A DNA stretch of 64,000 nt from Rhytidiadelphus loreus (GCA_947034895.1 OX344761.1:80617839-80681838), one strand, 5' to 3'; shown: positions 35,101 through 47,666, numbered from the stretch's first letter. Notes: generated from the letters alone by a model not told the origin. Numbers and translations are program-made.

Positions 35101-35390
35101 AAGGTAGGGACATCCAAATGCATTATGTGCTTAAAAAGTGTCACTTGATGAGAATGTTCACACTGAGTACATCTTCTAAATCAATATGTGACTATTCTTG
35201 AAGAAATGGTTTTAGAACATCTATCAAAAAAGTTTGAATCTTCATAATTTTTGCATACAATGTCCACATAAAATGTTCTTTGGTACATTGAAATCTCCTA
35301 TCAATTGTCAAGAAAATATAAAATGTCACCAATCTAATAAATGAAATGGTCCACAACAGAAGAAGTGTTGGTTTGAGGTGTCCCTACCTT
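35101..35390. mobile_element. AAGGTAG-type TIR element (290 bp)
   Basis: Left end AAGGTAGGGACATC and right end GGTGTCCCTACCTT are inverted repeats with one mismatch over 14 bp. Interior phrases such as TTTTTGCATACAATGTCCAC recur in diverged form near 53700 and 55010, so the family has more copies in the window. It is non-coding. Confidence 0.65.
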
Positions 35391-35808
35391 AGCACAATGT
35401 AAAATTGGTAAAGAACATGAAGTAAGTAAATCCATGATTACCATTGTCCAATAAAACAAATTGACCTACATTTGGACAAAAAAAGACTCTACACCTAGAT
35501 TTGATTACATGAGATGTACGAAATTACGACATTAGAAAGTCTATTAAAACTTAGTGTGGATTTATAAAATAGAGATAGGGAATACTTTAAAAATTCACAA
35601 CTTATTCATACAATATTCAAATTAAATAATGCTTACTAAAGTGCAGATTGAAGAATCTTTGTCATTTGCTAGCAAGATTCAATAAAATAATTAGTGTTTA
35701 ATAATAGCAACTATGTTAAGTTGCTATTAGTGTCAATTATGGATACACTCACCTTATCTCATTCACCCTCTTCCCATCTTTTTAGAACCAGACCAATTGC
35801 ATCTCTAC

Positions 35809-36397
35809 TTAATCCCTAAATGCCTAAGACCATTTTTGAGTTTAGAGGAGTTTGCTCAAAACTAAACAAAAGCTAAAGTTTTGGTTAGTTTTATCAATTT
35901 AAAAAAGGTTGAAATCATATGAATTCAAACTAGATGTGCTATAGATTACATAGGAAAAGAAAACACAATAGTATCACTTATAGATTGAAACATTATTATA
36001 TTTGATCAAGAGGGTATTAAAATTGTGAAAGTAATTTGAAGTCTTTCAATCCACTTTTTACATGTCAAATTTAAAGGTTTTCAAAATCTACTCTACAATT
36101 TTTTTTAAATGAATTTTCATTGTGATTTTCCCTCAAGATCCAATGTAATTGAGGCTCTCTCATCTCCATGCGCCTCAAACACTAAAAATCTAGATATGCA
36201 ATGGGCAATCTTGTATAGAATCTTCAATAGAAAAAATCATGAATATTTTTTTCAAAAGTTGATTTGTGATGCTTAAAATAGAATTTGAAGGATATTGTAC
36301 TAAAAGATATATCTAAAATAGAACTTTGGTAAGATTTTATTTAACTTCAAAATTTAGTTGACAACAAAGTATGGCACCTTAGGCATTTAGGGGTTAA
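35809..36397. mobile_element. TTAA family C element (589 bp)
   Basis: Bounded by TTAA at 35809-35812 and 36394-36397. Ends TTAATCCCTAAATGCCTAAG and, read inward from the right, TTAACCCCTAAATGCCTAAG match at 19 of 20 positions. The ends are nearly those of family B but the interior is unrelated. It is non-coding. Confidence 0.85.
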
Positions 36398-36646
36398 GAT
36401 AGCTTCAAATTTGCAATGACAATGCTTCTATAATTGTTCATTTGTTTCAAAAAATTAAAATCTTAAAAAACAAACTTATATGGTTTTACTCTTACAAAGA
36501 GAAAGGTTCTAAGACATGTAAGGTAGGAGGTGCATAAAGTGGTCATTTGTATCTTCATTTCAATTCTTCGAAAGGCTAGATCCTTTTAGTTTTTATTTTG
36601 TAAAAGTTTCTTGTAGGAAGTATTTACAACTTGTTCACATTTTTCA

Positions 36647-36867
36647 CACTACAAGAGAAAGGGATGTTTTAAGCAAGGTTTTAAGTATAGTCCTAGACAC
36701 ATGATATTAAGTAATGACCTGTAAGTCAAATTTCAGCAAAAAATGACCTAAACACATGTCTTTTTAGTCATTTTTTGCTGAAATTTGACTTAAAGGTCAT
36801 TACTTAATATCTTGTGTCTAGGACTATACTTAAAACCCTACTTAAAACACCCCTTTCTCTTGTAGTG
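36647..36867. mobile_element. CACTA-type hairpin MITE (221 bp) with TCA target duplication
   Basis: Starts CACTACAAGAGAAAGGG and ends with its exact complement CCCTTTCTCTTGTAGTG. The two halves are almost fully complementary, with arms near 100 bp around a loop of about 20 bp centred on CTAAACACATGTCTTTTTAG. TCA flanks both ends (36644-36646 and 36868-36870). CACTACAAGA ends and a 3-bp duplication are hallmarks of plant En/Spm (CACTA) elements. A transcript would fold into a long hairpin. Confidence 0.92.
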
Positions 36868-37104
36868 TCAATTTGTGACGAATTGGTTATGAATTTTGAA
36901 GTTGGAATCATATATGGCTCTCAAATATGTCTACCTTCACTTGTTCATCATCCATAATATTGATGTTGGTGCCCTTTGGGGTTACTCTATTCTAGCACCT
37001 TCTATCTTACATTCGAGTTCTCTTGTATCGCAATGGTAGGAATTTAGAACATAAAATTCAAATGAAAATTTATTCCACTTTTTTTAAAAGTACTTTGTTG
37101 GGGC

Positions 37105-37600
37105 AATTCACATAACTAAGCATTATAACTTTTTCATCTATAATCTTTAAGCTCATCCATTTCTTGGTAGTTGGTTTATGTCAAGCAATGCCCTTTTCAA
37201 AGGGCATTGCTCTAAACAAAAAATTCACTTGAAATGAACTCCGTTTTCTTTAGAACTACTTGAATTTTGAATACCATTTTCTACAAATTTAACGTTTTTG
37301 TACTACAACATGGAAAGACTACAACCTAAACCACTACTAGGAAATTCCCTTTCATTTCCAAGAGAGATCACAAAGCATAATTACTAGAAAATGGGAATAA
37401 ATTACATAATCGGGCATTATGATTTTTTCATCCACAATCTTTGAGCTCATCCATTTTCTGGTAGGGTTGGTATATACCAAGTAATGCTCTTTTCAAAGAG
37501 CATTGCTCTCTACGTAAAATTCCCACAAACTTAGAAAAATTATGTTTTCTTACAAAACCACTTTCTAGACTCTATCTCTTCTAAATTTCATATTTTTAAG
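37105..37600. repeat. Tandem duplication, about 290-bp period, each copy with a small hairpin
   Basis: 37105-37310 and 37393-37600 share TTTTTCATCTATAATCTTTA against TTTTTCATCCACAATCTTTG, followed by AAGCTCATCCATTT against GAGCTCATCCATTT. Each holds a perfect short hairpin, GCAATGCCCTTTTCAAAGGG in copy 1 and AATGCTCTTTTCAAAGAGC in copy 2. The paired changes keep the stem. Confidence 0.75.
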
Positions 37601-38630
37601 TGCTAACTAAGTTTCTTCATTACAAACATTTTGGGCGCTTACACACCAAGCCCCAAGCCTAAATTACCCATCCCAACTTATATCAATTAGAATCAACATA
37701 TTTTGTTTTGATGATCTATCACAAAAACCTGACCTCCTTCATGCCTTTGCAACAAGAGTATTGTAGTGTAACATGGCTTTCGTCTTATGCCGGAAAAAAA
37801 AAAGTTTCCCTTAAAGTGGTTTGTTAATACTTACATGAATTATAGATGATTTCATTTTTGTAGTCTTGTAGTTATTTCACAATTCATCATTTCTTCATTG
37901 TGAATGAAATGTCATGTCACTCTTTTCAAATTTATGAGAACCATAAAAGTATAAATGGTCTGAGCTTGAGAAAGATTTAGATTTGAAAAGATGTTTAAGT
38001 AGTGAATGAATAGTGAATATGCAATGTTTATCAACAATTTTGATATTTGTGAATATAAATGTCAAATGGTGTGATTCATGTCATGTGCTAACTCTTGCTA
38101 ATTTGAGCAAGTGCCAAAGGGGTGCACACTTTTACATACTACCTTAGTCATGTTGGCCACCAATTCTAAACCCTTCCAACACTAGCCCTTTATTAGTGAA
38201 ACTTTTGACAAAAACTCTTACTTACTTTCTACAAATTTTACTATCAGTTTTTTTAGCTTTTTATAAAAATTTGATTTTGACATTAATGAATTGATAAAAA
38301 AACAAAAGCCATGTCACACTATAGTGTAAGAAATTTTGGATTTTTTTTGTTAAAAACATTTCACCAAATCCATCCAAGTGAGGGTTGAAGATTTTCCAAA
38401 TCTTTCTTGTTACAGAAAAAGGTAGAACTACCTAATGCCACCATCCACCTAGTTCCATCATCTACAAGATCCTCCCAATTGCATCAGTGGCCCATCTATT
38501 ACTACAGTCTTTACAACCCTTTATCATGATGGGAATGCACTTGGGGAGTAGACACATCAACCCATGCTTTAAGAAGGTTTTGCTCATGCTTCAATGAGGG
38601 TCTATTCACAATTTAACATTTTTGAGCTTT
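37601..38630. other. Intergenic, no gene recognised
   Basis: AT-rich non-coding sequence without clear repeat ends or coding potential. Confidence 0.45.
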
Positions 38631-38957
38631 GAAAAATTACAGAAAATTCACTTCTTGTTGGAATGTCTTCATTGTTTTTGCAATTAACTTCTCTCAAACT
38701 TTTCAATCTCTGAAAAATCACAAAAAAATTCACTTCTTGTCAGAATGCCTTCATTTTTTTTTGCAATTGACTTCTCTCAAACTTTTCAATCTCTGAAAAA
38801 TCACAGAAAATTCACTTCTTGTCGGAATGTCTTCATTTTTTTTGCAATTGACTTCTCTCAAACTTTTCAATCTTTGAAAAATCACAGAAAAATCACTTCT
38901 TGTTAGAATGTCTTCATTTTTTTTTGCAATTGACTACTCTCAAACTTTTCAATCTCT
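38631..38957. repeat. Tandem repeat, four units of about 82 bp
   Basis: Units begin near 38631, 38713, 38797 and 38876. Each reads GAAAAATCACAGAAAATTCA, then a CTTCATTTTTTTTGCAATTG block and CTCAAACTTTTCAATCTCTG, with small indels in the T tract. It is non-coding. Confidence 0.9.
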
Positions 38958-39099
38958 GAAAAATATGAAAACATATAAATAGCTTCTCCAAAGTACCTAG
39001 ATAACAAATCTGTGTGATAATGGGCAGTTCTACCTTAACTATGAAACACAGATAGAACAACATACTGTACTGTAGTTAAAACTAGTACAAATTGGTGAC

Positions 39100-40768
39100 C
39101 TTTCTATCTTACAGACACGACCGCCATGACTGCAGGAGAAAAAGGTTCACCCTGGCCAGAACGCGGCTCTCCCTGCAATACTCTGAAACTCAAAGGAATC
39201 ACCACAGAAACTGCTCCCAGAGCAGAAAATTGTACACAGAAATTTTGTAGGTGTACTGTAGCTGTGATGCCAAGATCACGCCTTTCTTCGTCATCGTTTC
39301 TCGTCCCAACTCCCAACCGACATTTCACAGTGCCTGCCACCAACCTTGGCCCACTCGTGCGTCAGATTCAAAGTTTTTTCATGGTTCCAAGGTTTCTCAA
39401 TTTGTGAAGATTTTTCATTTTTTAATCGCCACTTGAGGAGGAGTCCAATATATTCTATCTATTTGGTTCGAGATTCGGGGTCAAGAGCGAGCGAGCTGAT
39501 TGTCAATTCTTGGGGTAAGGAAGCAGTGAAAGCCCACTTCGTACCTCTTCTTTACAATGATGGGTTTGAAATTGTGAGGTTCGAGGTTCTTTTTGCATTT
39601 GATTTGAGAGGTGGGGATCTAGAAAGGGGTCCAGTTTTCGTCAATTTCATTGGAATTCGGGGAACTAGGGCAGTGTTGTTTTGACTTTCCGATTCTGGCT
39701 ATGGGTTTTGTTTTTTTGAAATCGTGCTGTTCACGTGTATCTTTCTAGTGGCGTAATTTGACGCTGAGGGTGAATGCACCTTGAGAGTATTGTCTGGAGT
39801 GGTTGCATTAATTAGACGCGGATTTTCTAATGTGTGCTTCGTTTTGTTAGATCTATTCAAGAATCGTATGTGTGGTGTCGGTTTCTGAGTTTCGGGAGGC
39901 AAAACTTTGAGTGGCAGATTCGATTTGGTTGAAGGAGCTCGTTCTTATGGTTCCCGTGAACTGAGCTCGTGAGGTTTTCTGTTTCCTGTGGAAATTGCTC
40001 ATTAACGGTAACGGTAATTCTTGTTGGTTCCTGTTTATTTGCTGAATTGTTTTTTGAATTTGAGGGTTACTGAACGAGAATCGTCTCTCAGAGGTGTTCT
40101 AGAAAATTTAGCTGCATTACAATTGGCATAATCTATGTTAGAACTTGCCTTGAATTGGCATCATAATTGACGAGGTTGAACAAGTCTAGGGATTGTCTGA
40201 AGGGAGATTTTTCTACGCACGTGTTAGAATGGCTCCTAGAGCCGGCAGCAATTTGAGATTCACTTTAGGTTAAATTGGGTCATGTTTCAGGTTCTGGATC
40301 GCGCAACAGGTAGTATGGTAGCAAATATTTTTGAAGCAGTCTCAAAAGTAGGGCAAATGAGGAATTAGAACCACGGTGTAAGATTCCAGAGTCAATGGCT
40401 AGAAAAGCTTCTGAACTACAACTGAAAACCGTAGCAGTGACCCTTGATCTTTAGAAATTCATTCTAGAACAGAAATTATTGAGAATACGCAAAACCTTGG
40501 AGCCTTGAGGATGACCTTTGAAGAACTGGAATCCTGATTTGAGGGCACCATATTGTTGAGTACATTATCATGCTATTTCCATCACTTTTACATTCCAGCG
40601 TTTATTTTCATTTCGTTTTTGAACTACTTGAATTCTTGAGGAAAGTTTTTAATAAGCGTACAGAAGGTAATTATCCAAACAATCGGTCTCACTCCTATGC
40701 TAACCTTGTGAACTGCATTGGGGGGGCATTGCAGGGATTGAGACAGCGTTGTCTGTTGGAAGGGCACT
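39100..40768 (+). promoter_or_regulatory. Upstream region and probable leader intron of the phospholipase D gene
   Basis: GC rises relative to the repeats on the left. A plausible 5' UTR intron runs from GTAAGG at 39515 to the acceptor GCATTGCAG ending at 40734, leaving a 34-base leader before the ATG at 40769. This splice model is inferred from consensus sites only. Open frames in the region have no recognisable domain. Confidence 0.35.
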
Positions 40769-43700
40769 ATGGCGACGTACCTGCTACATGGGACGTTGGT
40801 TGTCACAATCCATGATGCCGAAAATATTGTGACACAGGAGCGAAAGACTGGTAGCGCTCCTGCATTTTTCAGAAAGGTGGGACTGAACAGGAGAGCCTTC
40901 AATCGCTTAAATCAGTATTTTTGTTTGCGAAGTACAAATTCTCAAAATTATTGGATGCATGTGCTTAAGAGATTTAAAAGTATTCCTAAAACTTTGAGAT
41001 TTTTATATGCTCTATTTGAGGAACATGAGGATTACTATCACAAATACGAACTCCTTTTCTACTCTACGTCTTGTTGTTTGAGTGTGCATTGAAATCTCTT
41101 ACAGGCACACAAGACAAATAAGTTAAAGTACAAACGAGTACCGTACTCTAAAAGTTTTGAGATTTTCTTCCAAGTCCCAGTGCCCTGTAAGAATGTCTCG
41201 ATGATCAAATTGCCAAACTCTTAAATTCCCCAAATTCGAATTTGCTTGTGCTGAATTCGTTGAAATGGCTATTTCATGTTGTCAGATTATTGAGACGTCC
41301 GAGGAAATTTTTAGGTTGGGGAAAGGGTTTAGTCAGTACTACGCTACTGTGGATTTGGGGAAGACGAGAGTTGGGCGTACACGAGTGTTGGAAGGCCAAC
41401 CCAAGGACCCAGTTTGGAATGAGACTTTCCGCATCTATTGTGCACACACGGTGTCTGAATTGACCGTTTCGATCAAGGATGCTGCCATTGTGGGTACCGT
41501 TGTGGTTGGAAGAGCCAAGATCCCGGCTATTGACCTTCTCTCAGGCAAGCCCCTTCTTCTCCTCTTAGCTTTCTAAATAGACCAAAAAATTCTAGGAGTC
41601 TTGTCTGTTGAATTCGTTGATAACATTCTCCGGCAGAGTACGACACTATTCCCGAGCAATTTTTTTTTTTTTTAACTGACAGATATGATTGTGCGGAAGT
41701 GAGGTCAAGTTGATGTTTGGGTCTCACGAAGGCAAATTGCGGCTGAGCTTATCGTACACATGCCAAATGAACGAACAGATCACCATTGAACTGTCCAGAG
41801 AATATGAGAAAATGTCCGGTGAATACAGAAAATAAGAGGCACATTGAACTGTTTGGTGAAGGGCAATGGCGTTTTCTCATAATAGCTACAAACCTGTGTG
41901 AATTCGAATTGAGAAAGGTCACAATTTTTTCCACAAATGTTAAAATCGTTAATATTTTTGTTGTACCTGAGATCCAACTCCATTAGTATTCAGTATTTTC
42001 AACAGTACCCACAGACTAAGAAACTAGTGCTAAGTTGTATGTGACTGGTCATTGGCATGTGTACAATACGTGAAGTCCATGAAAGGCATTTCAATATTGT
42101 ATGCAAGGGAATCATAACTCAGTGTTTAATATTTCAATGGATAGATTTTCAAATTTGTGCCCTAATTTCAATGTCCCCAAGTGTTCAACAATATGCATTG
42201 AGTTTATATTTATTTTCTAGACTTATTAGGGCACGCTTTGTACTTCATTTGATGCTCATTCTACTATGGAGCACTGTTGATTGCCCACTGTGTTGTTGTA
42301 GTTGCATTGTGGTTGGCATGAACTAGACTTGCTTACAATAATCGATTTTCGACCAATGCCTTCATACTTGAGCTTAGGTTTGCTTTAGACAATGAGTTGG
42401 GGTTATCAACTCTTAAAGCCATATTAGAATAAAAAATCTTGAAGACCATGAATGAAAAGGCATGAACACAATTCCAAAGGGAGAGAATTGATCTTTTGTT
42501 CTTCGAGGACCCAATTCTCTCCCTTGGAGTTGAATGGACCTTGTTTTTAATGCTTTGAAGTATACGATAAGCTCATTAGCCTAAAATTTTCAAGAGAATG
42601 ACCTGGACTCTTAGTGTAAGGCCTTGATGAGGCTTACCCAAATCTCTCCGCTATTGAAAAGTTTGAATTCAGCATATCCTTGGCCGTCAATTGGCCGGAC
42701 TACTCGTGTAAAACAGCCTTCCAGATGTGAGAGGATCCGTGCTCCCCAAAGTTATCAAACTATTGTACCATCTTGAATATCTTGAAGCATCTTAGACATC
42801 CCGATTCTCTCTCTTGAATTTGCAGTTAGATCCCAAGGTGTTAGCTTACACCTTTCAGGAATGTGATGGCTGTTCTATCGTACACATGCCAATGACCGGT
42901 CACATACAAATTAGGTCTATTTTCTTCGTCTGTGGGTACTACTGAAATCTTACTATTTTGGAAATGCGCGATACTAGTGGAGTTGGCTCCTTAAGTAGAA
43001 CAAGAAAATCAAGGTTTTGTGAAAAAAGCTGTGATCTTTCTCAATTTAAGTTCAAGTAGGTTTGTAGCTATTACGAAAAGACACAATTGCCCTTCACCGG
43101 ACAGTTCAAATTGCATTGTACATTTCACAATTCACCTGTTTTTAGCCTTCACCGGACAGTTCCAAGTGGAGTGCCTGGTGATCGAGCTGTCCGGTTATCG
43201 GAAATGTCTGGTTCCAGGCCTGTGCACGATATTTCCCTGACAGTACTGCGCGTTGTTCCAACAGGCAAGAGGATAGATCAGGCTTACAAACTCTTCAACG
43301 ACCACACGGGCGAACTGAATCGAGCGCGCATCCGCTTTTCTCTGCAGTTTTTTGAGGCGAGTCATGAATTTTATTGGGGGAAAGGGATTCTGGATGCACA
43401 GAACCCAGGTGTGGAGTATTGCTACTTCCCCCAAAGAAAGAACTGCAAAGTGACTTTGTACCAGGACGCTCACATGGCGGACAATTTCCTGCCCAGCATT
43501 TATTTGGCCAACAATCAAGTCTACCAGCCCACTCGTTGCTGGGAAGACATTTTTGAAGCCATCAACAACGCCCGCCAACTCATCTACATCACGGGATGGT
43601 CCGTCTACACCGAGTTCAAACTCTGCCGTGACCCTCACCGACACGTACCAGGTGATGTGTTTGTGTTTTTATACCGAAATTAGCAACATTACTTGTGTCT

Positions 43701-46700
43701 TTGTACTCCCTCCCGTCCCGAAGTAGGTGTCTGTTGCAGTGTTGCTGAAAACGTTGGGTACCAATCTCATGGATTATATTGTAAACAGCATAAATTCAAA
43801 CAAATCCAACTTTTATATCTCCGGAATCAATGGAGAACATCTTGCAACCTAAATTAAATTGGACAGAAAGAAAGACTCCATATGACCCTTCTCCAAACAA
43901 CCTTCATGTTTTTTTGTTTGACACATATGACTTATCTGCCATGACCAAGTCGTAGTGAGAAGTAATCGAAGTACCGTTTTCTAGCATTTTCTCTCGGGGC
44001 GACCCTCACATCAAGCTAGATGTTTGAGCTGTAGGCCCTGGTAGGAATCGAACACTCGGTGTTAAGAAAATACGTCAATCTTTGTTGAAATTTGCCACAT
44101 GAAGTGAGAAAAATTTCTTCCCTAAGCAATTGAGAATATGGCTTTGGAAGGATTGCCATGAGCTCAAGATTGTACTCAAAGAGATCTAGATTCTTTTCAT
44201 GAACAGTTTCAAGGATGATGCTTAGGGAGTTGCTCAAGAATGTGTTTTACATTTACTGCATTTTTGTCTCCTTTTCATCTTTCTCTTGGTATTACATCCT
44301 AAATTTTTTTGGGGGTTACTGCCCCAGGGAAATTCGTCTCGAATTTGATCTTCTAGTCATACTGCTAAACTTTGTGCCAACTAAATTTCACTGCAGGTGA
44401 CGAGGGCTTGACACTCGGAGAGCTTCTGAAGCGAAAGGCCGACCAGGGAGTGCGCGTGAACATCATGGTCTGGGACGACAGATCATCCTTTTGGCTGCGC
44501 CAACAAGGTCAGATGAGAACCCATGACGAAGAGACCGCCATCTACTTCCAAAACACCCAAGTCAATTGCTTCCTTTGTCCACGAAACCCCCCCAGCAGCT
44601 TAACTTACCTCCAACAAGCTCAAATCGGGAACCTCTTCACACACCACCAGAAATCTGTGATTGTGGACTCTCCATTACCTGGTAATGCCCATCAGCGAAG
44701 GATTGTGAGCTTTGTGGGAGGCCTGGACCTTTGCGATGGCCGCTATGACACGCAGTACCACTCTCTGTTTCGGACTCTCAATGGGGCACATCAACAGGAC
44801 TTGCATGCGGTGTTTTCTGAAAGCTCTCTGGAATGTGGAGGACCCCGTGAGCCCTGGCATGATATTCATTCGAAGTTGGAAGGACCTATTGCTTGGGACG
44901 TTTTGTATAACTTTGAGCAGAGGTGGCAGAAGCAAGCTGGAAGGAAACGACAAGGTGCACTTTTAGATATTGTTCGGAATGGTCTTGGGCCTGTCACTGC
45001 TACTCTTGAAAATGATCCGGAGACTTGGAATGTGCAGCTGTTTCGTTCCATCGATGCAGGTACGGTTGGTTCTAGCTCCTTTAATGAACTTGGCACAGGG
45101 CTGATGAGTTTGGAGACATTTTGCAATTCTCTTTTTGCTCAACTCCAAACCAAACTTAGGAAATCCGTTTTGGAAAGCTTATAGTCGATTATGTAAACCT
45201 TTAAAACGAATTTTTATCGTTCACGACGTAAGACTTGATTTCTTCTTTCTATTAGGAATGTATTAGAGTGTGCACGACATGGCTCTCTTCAATCAGATGC
45301 AATTCTCCAATGAGATTTGAAAACGATATGTGAGGAATACGGTAGATAAGAAAAGAGCTCTGATCCCAGTAGGTGGATGTGAGTTGTCGTCGATGACTGA
45401 ATTGTCCCTGCCAGTTCCTGATAAGTAAGGATAGAGGTTGGAAAGCACGTAGTTTCTGTGCACTGTAGTGAAACCTTGAACAAACAAACTCATAACATGG
45501 GAGCTCCTTCTCGCCTTGTGAGGGTTAGTAATTTTTTTTATGAGTTTGGAGCTCAGAATCTCACAATTATGACTGAAAATATGAACGAATAGAAGAAAGT
45601 CCTGCAGTTGAACTCCTGTACTTTGGCACCATTATAAATGTTCCTAAATTCGAGTCTCTTTATCTTTGTTGGTTCCCTTGGTTTTGCACAGGCGCTGCCC
45701 ATGGCTTCCCAGACACTCCCGAACAAGCCGCCCTCCAGGGCTTGGTCAGCGGCAAAGACAACACCATCGACCGCAGCATCCAGCACGCTTACATCGACGC
45801 CATCCGTCGCGCCCGCAACTTCATCTACATCGAGAACCAGTACTTCATCGGCTCCGCCTTCGCGTGGGACGACAAACAAGAATCCGGAGCTTACAACCTC
45901 ATCCCCATGGAGCTGGTTCGCAAGATCGTGAGCAAGATCGAAGCGGGGGAGCGATTCACCGTGTACATCATCGTCCCTTTGTACCCCGAGGGCATCCCCG
46001 ACAGTGTGCCCGTGCAAGAGATTCTGGCCTGGCAAAGAAGGACGTTCAAGATGATGTACCGAGAGATTGCGAATGCGTTCCGGGCCAAGAGGATCTATGA
46101 CCAGCATCCCAGGGAGTATCTGTCGGTGTTTTGCTTGGGGAACAGGGAAACGAAATGGCCGGGGGAGGCGATGCCCACGAAAGAACCGACGGATGCGTAT
46201 TACAAAGCGGCGCAGGAGCACAGACGGTTGATGATTTACGTGCACTCGAAGATGATGATCGGTACGTTGCTTTCAGTTTTTCTCCTTCTACTCTCGTTTG
46301 CAATGGCTGTTCTCCTTCTTCTCTTTGCAATGGTTGTCCTTTTTTTTAAGGTGTCTCCATATGTTTTAATGTGTCCATTTTTTTTTAGCATTTTGGGTTG
46401 TCAAGGACCTAGATTCTCTTCAATGACAACTTAGTTATCCTAAACACTCAACTATCCACGAAATGTTTGAAAAGGCCACTTCATCCAATTAATTACTCAT
46501 CTCATTGCAAAAACTTCAAGGAAAGTCATGCAATATACCAACAAAGAGAATCTATGGTATATTGATATTTGATAGGCATTGCTATTATGTTTTGATTGAA
46601 ATTTCATCTTCCTATTTCAATTCAATCACAATTCAATTTGTTAGAGGTTAAAGTCATTCTTCAACAACATACTATTCATCCCCTATAGAAACTTTTCTTG

Positions 46701-47503
46701 TGAGTAAAGATACTTGACTTTGCCCACTAAGATGCTTTTTTCATTGCTACAAGTGTCTCCATTCACTCCTAACCATTTCGTTTTTCCATTGTCATCTCCA
46801 TTATCATCTTTTTTATCATACTTATAGCTCCATATACATTTACACGTGATTTCTTCCAAAAGTTGGTCTTCCAGCTAGTTCTAGAATGTTATAACATAGA
46901 TGTTGACCTAGTTTCTGTGAAAAATAGGCATATAATCTTGTGAATTGGTGTTAGAAAACTGTCTATTTCCTTAGGGTGTTTTTGTTTTTTATTTGTTTTT
47001 GTTTTTTATTTGTTTTTGTTTTCTTGACTTCAAAGAGATCTCAAGAACATGTATTGTTTGCCTTGTATTCAGTGGACGATGAGTATATAATAGTAGGCTC
47101 CGCCAACATCAATGAGAGATCCATGGATGGGGCACGTGACTCCGAGATTGCCATGGGAGCATACCAACCTCACCACTTGGCCACCTACCGTCCTGCATCT
47201 GGACAAATCCATGGCTTCAGGATGGCCCTGTGGTTTGAGCACATAGGCTTCCTTCACAACTCCTTTCGGCAACCTTGGAGCCTCGAGTGCATTCACATGG
47301 TCAACAACCGAGGTGATGAGCTTTGGGCATTGTTCACTCAAGAGGCCGTTGTTGATCTCCCGGGCCATCTCTTGACCTACCCATTTAATGTCGGCTTCGA
47401 TGGATCTTTGACAGAAGTACCAGGCTCGGAATTTATAACGGATACCAAGGCAAAGGTGTTGGGTAGCTCCACCTTAGCCCTCCCTGACATTTTGACCACA
47501 TAG
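40769..47503 (+). CDS. Phospholipase D, alpha-type (C2-PLD), 805 aa, six exons
   Basis: C2-domain phospholipase D, which hydrolyses membrane phospholipids to phosphatidic acid. Exons 40769-40876, 41286-41544, 43265-43651, 44397-45059, 45692-46261 and 47073-47503 total 2418 nt in one frame. The N-terminus [20 protein letters not shown] opens the Ca2+-binding C2 domain (about 1-125). First catalytic HxKxxxxD: H335, K337, D342 ([11 protein letters not shown]). Second: H657, K659, D664 ([20 protein letters not shown]), split by intron 5. Other family blocks are [35 protein letters not shown] and a C-terminal [18 protein letters not shown]. The length and C-terminus (ending LPDILTT) fit plant PLD alpha. 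Intron 2 uses a GC donor (CTCTCAG then GCAAGC); the others are GT-AG. The junction [15 protein letters not shown] restores family sequence. All catalytic residues are present and the gene looks functional. Confidence 0.93.
41785..43165. mobile_element. 1.4-kb inverted-repeat element inside PLD intron 2
   Basis: Sequence at about 41785-42065 recurs as reverse complement at about 42875-43165. ATTGAACTGTCC pairs with GGACAGTTCCAA at the outer ends, GTTTGTAGCTATTA recurs further in, and CATTGGCATGTGTACAATAC pairs with CGTACACATGCCAATG at the inner ends. The arms of about 280 bp have diverged with indels. The core contains a small hairpin (CCAAAGGGAGAGAATTG and its complement near 42475-42525). 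Long arms suggest a foldback or MULE-like element; no transposase is present. Confidence 0.7.
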
Positions 47504-47666
47504 ATGATGTACTTGTGAATTTTTTTTCAAAAGAATAATTGAATAAAGGGTTCGTTGCTACTTTTAGTAGGGGTATTCTTTCATTCATAGTAGTATGAAT
47601 TTGGAGATTTCCAAGGGTTTCTAGTCAACAACACTCTACCCTTTTCTTAATTGAATAATAGTTTGG

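Noticed and set aside
41665..41700. Strong poly-T plus AACTGACAG acceptor as an extra PLD exon
   Set aside because: All frames after it meet stops within a few codons in the phase set by exon 2, and the family needs no extra residues here.
43160..43264. Earlier start of PLD exon 3 at 43160 after ACCGGACAG
   Set aside because: It also keeps frame but adds residues with no counterpart in the family and uses the edge of the inverted-repeat element; the acceptor at 43264 restores the LSGK-ID pattern exactly.
44016..44110. tRNA-like B-box (complement of GGAATCGAAC) in PLD intron 3
   Set aside because: The flanking bases do not form a T-stem, no A-box or cloverleaf is found, and it lies within an intron; a chance match.
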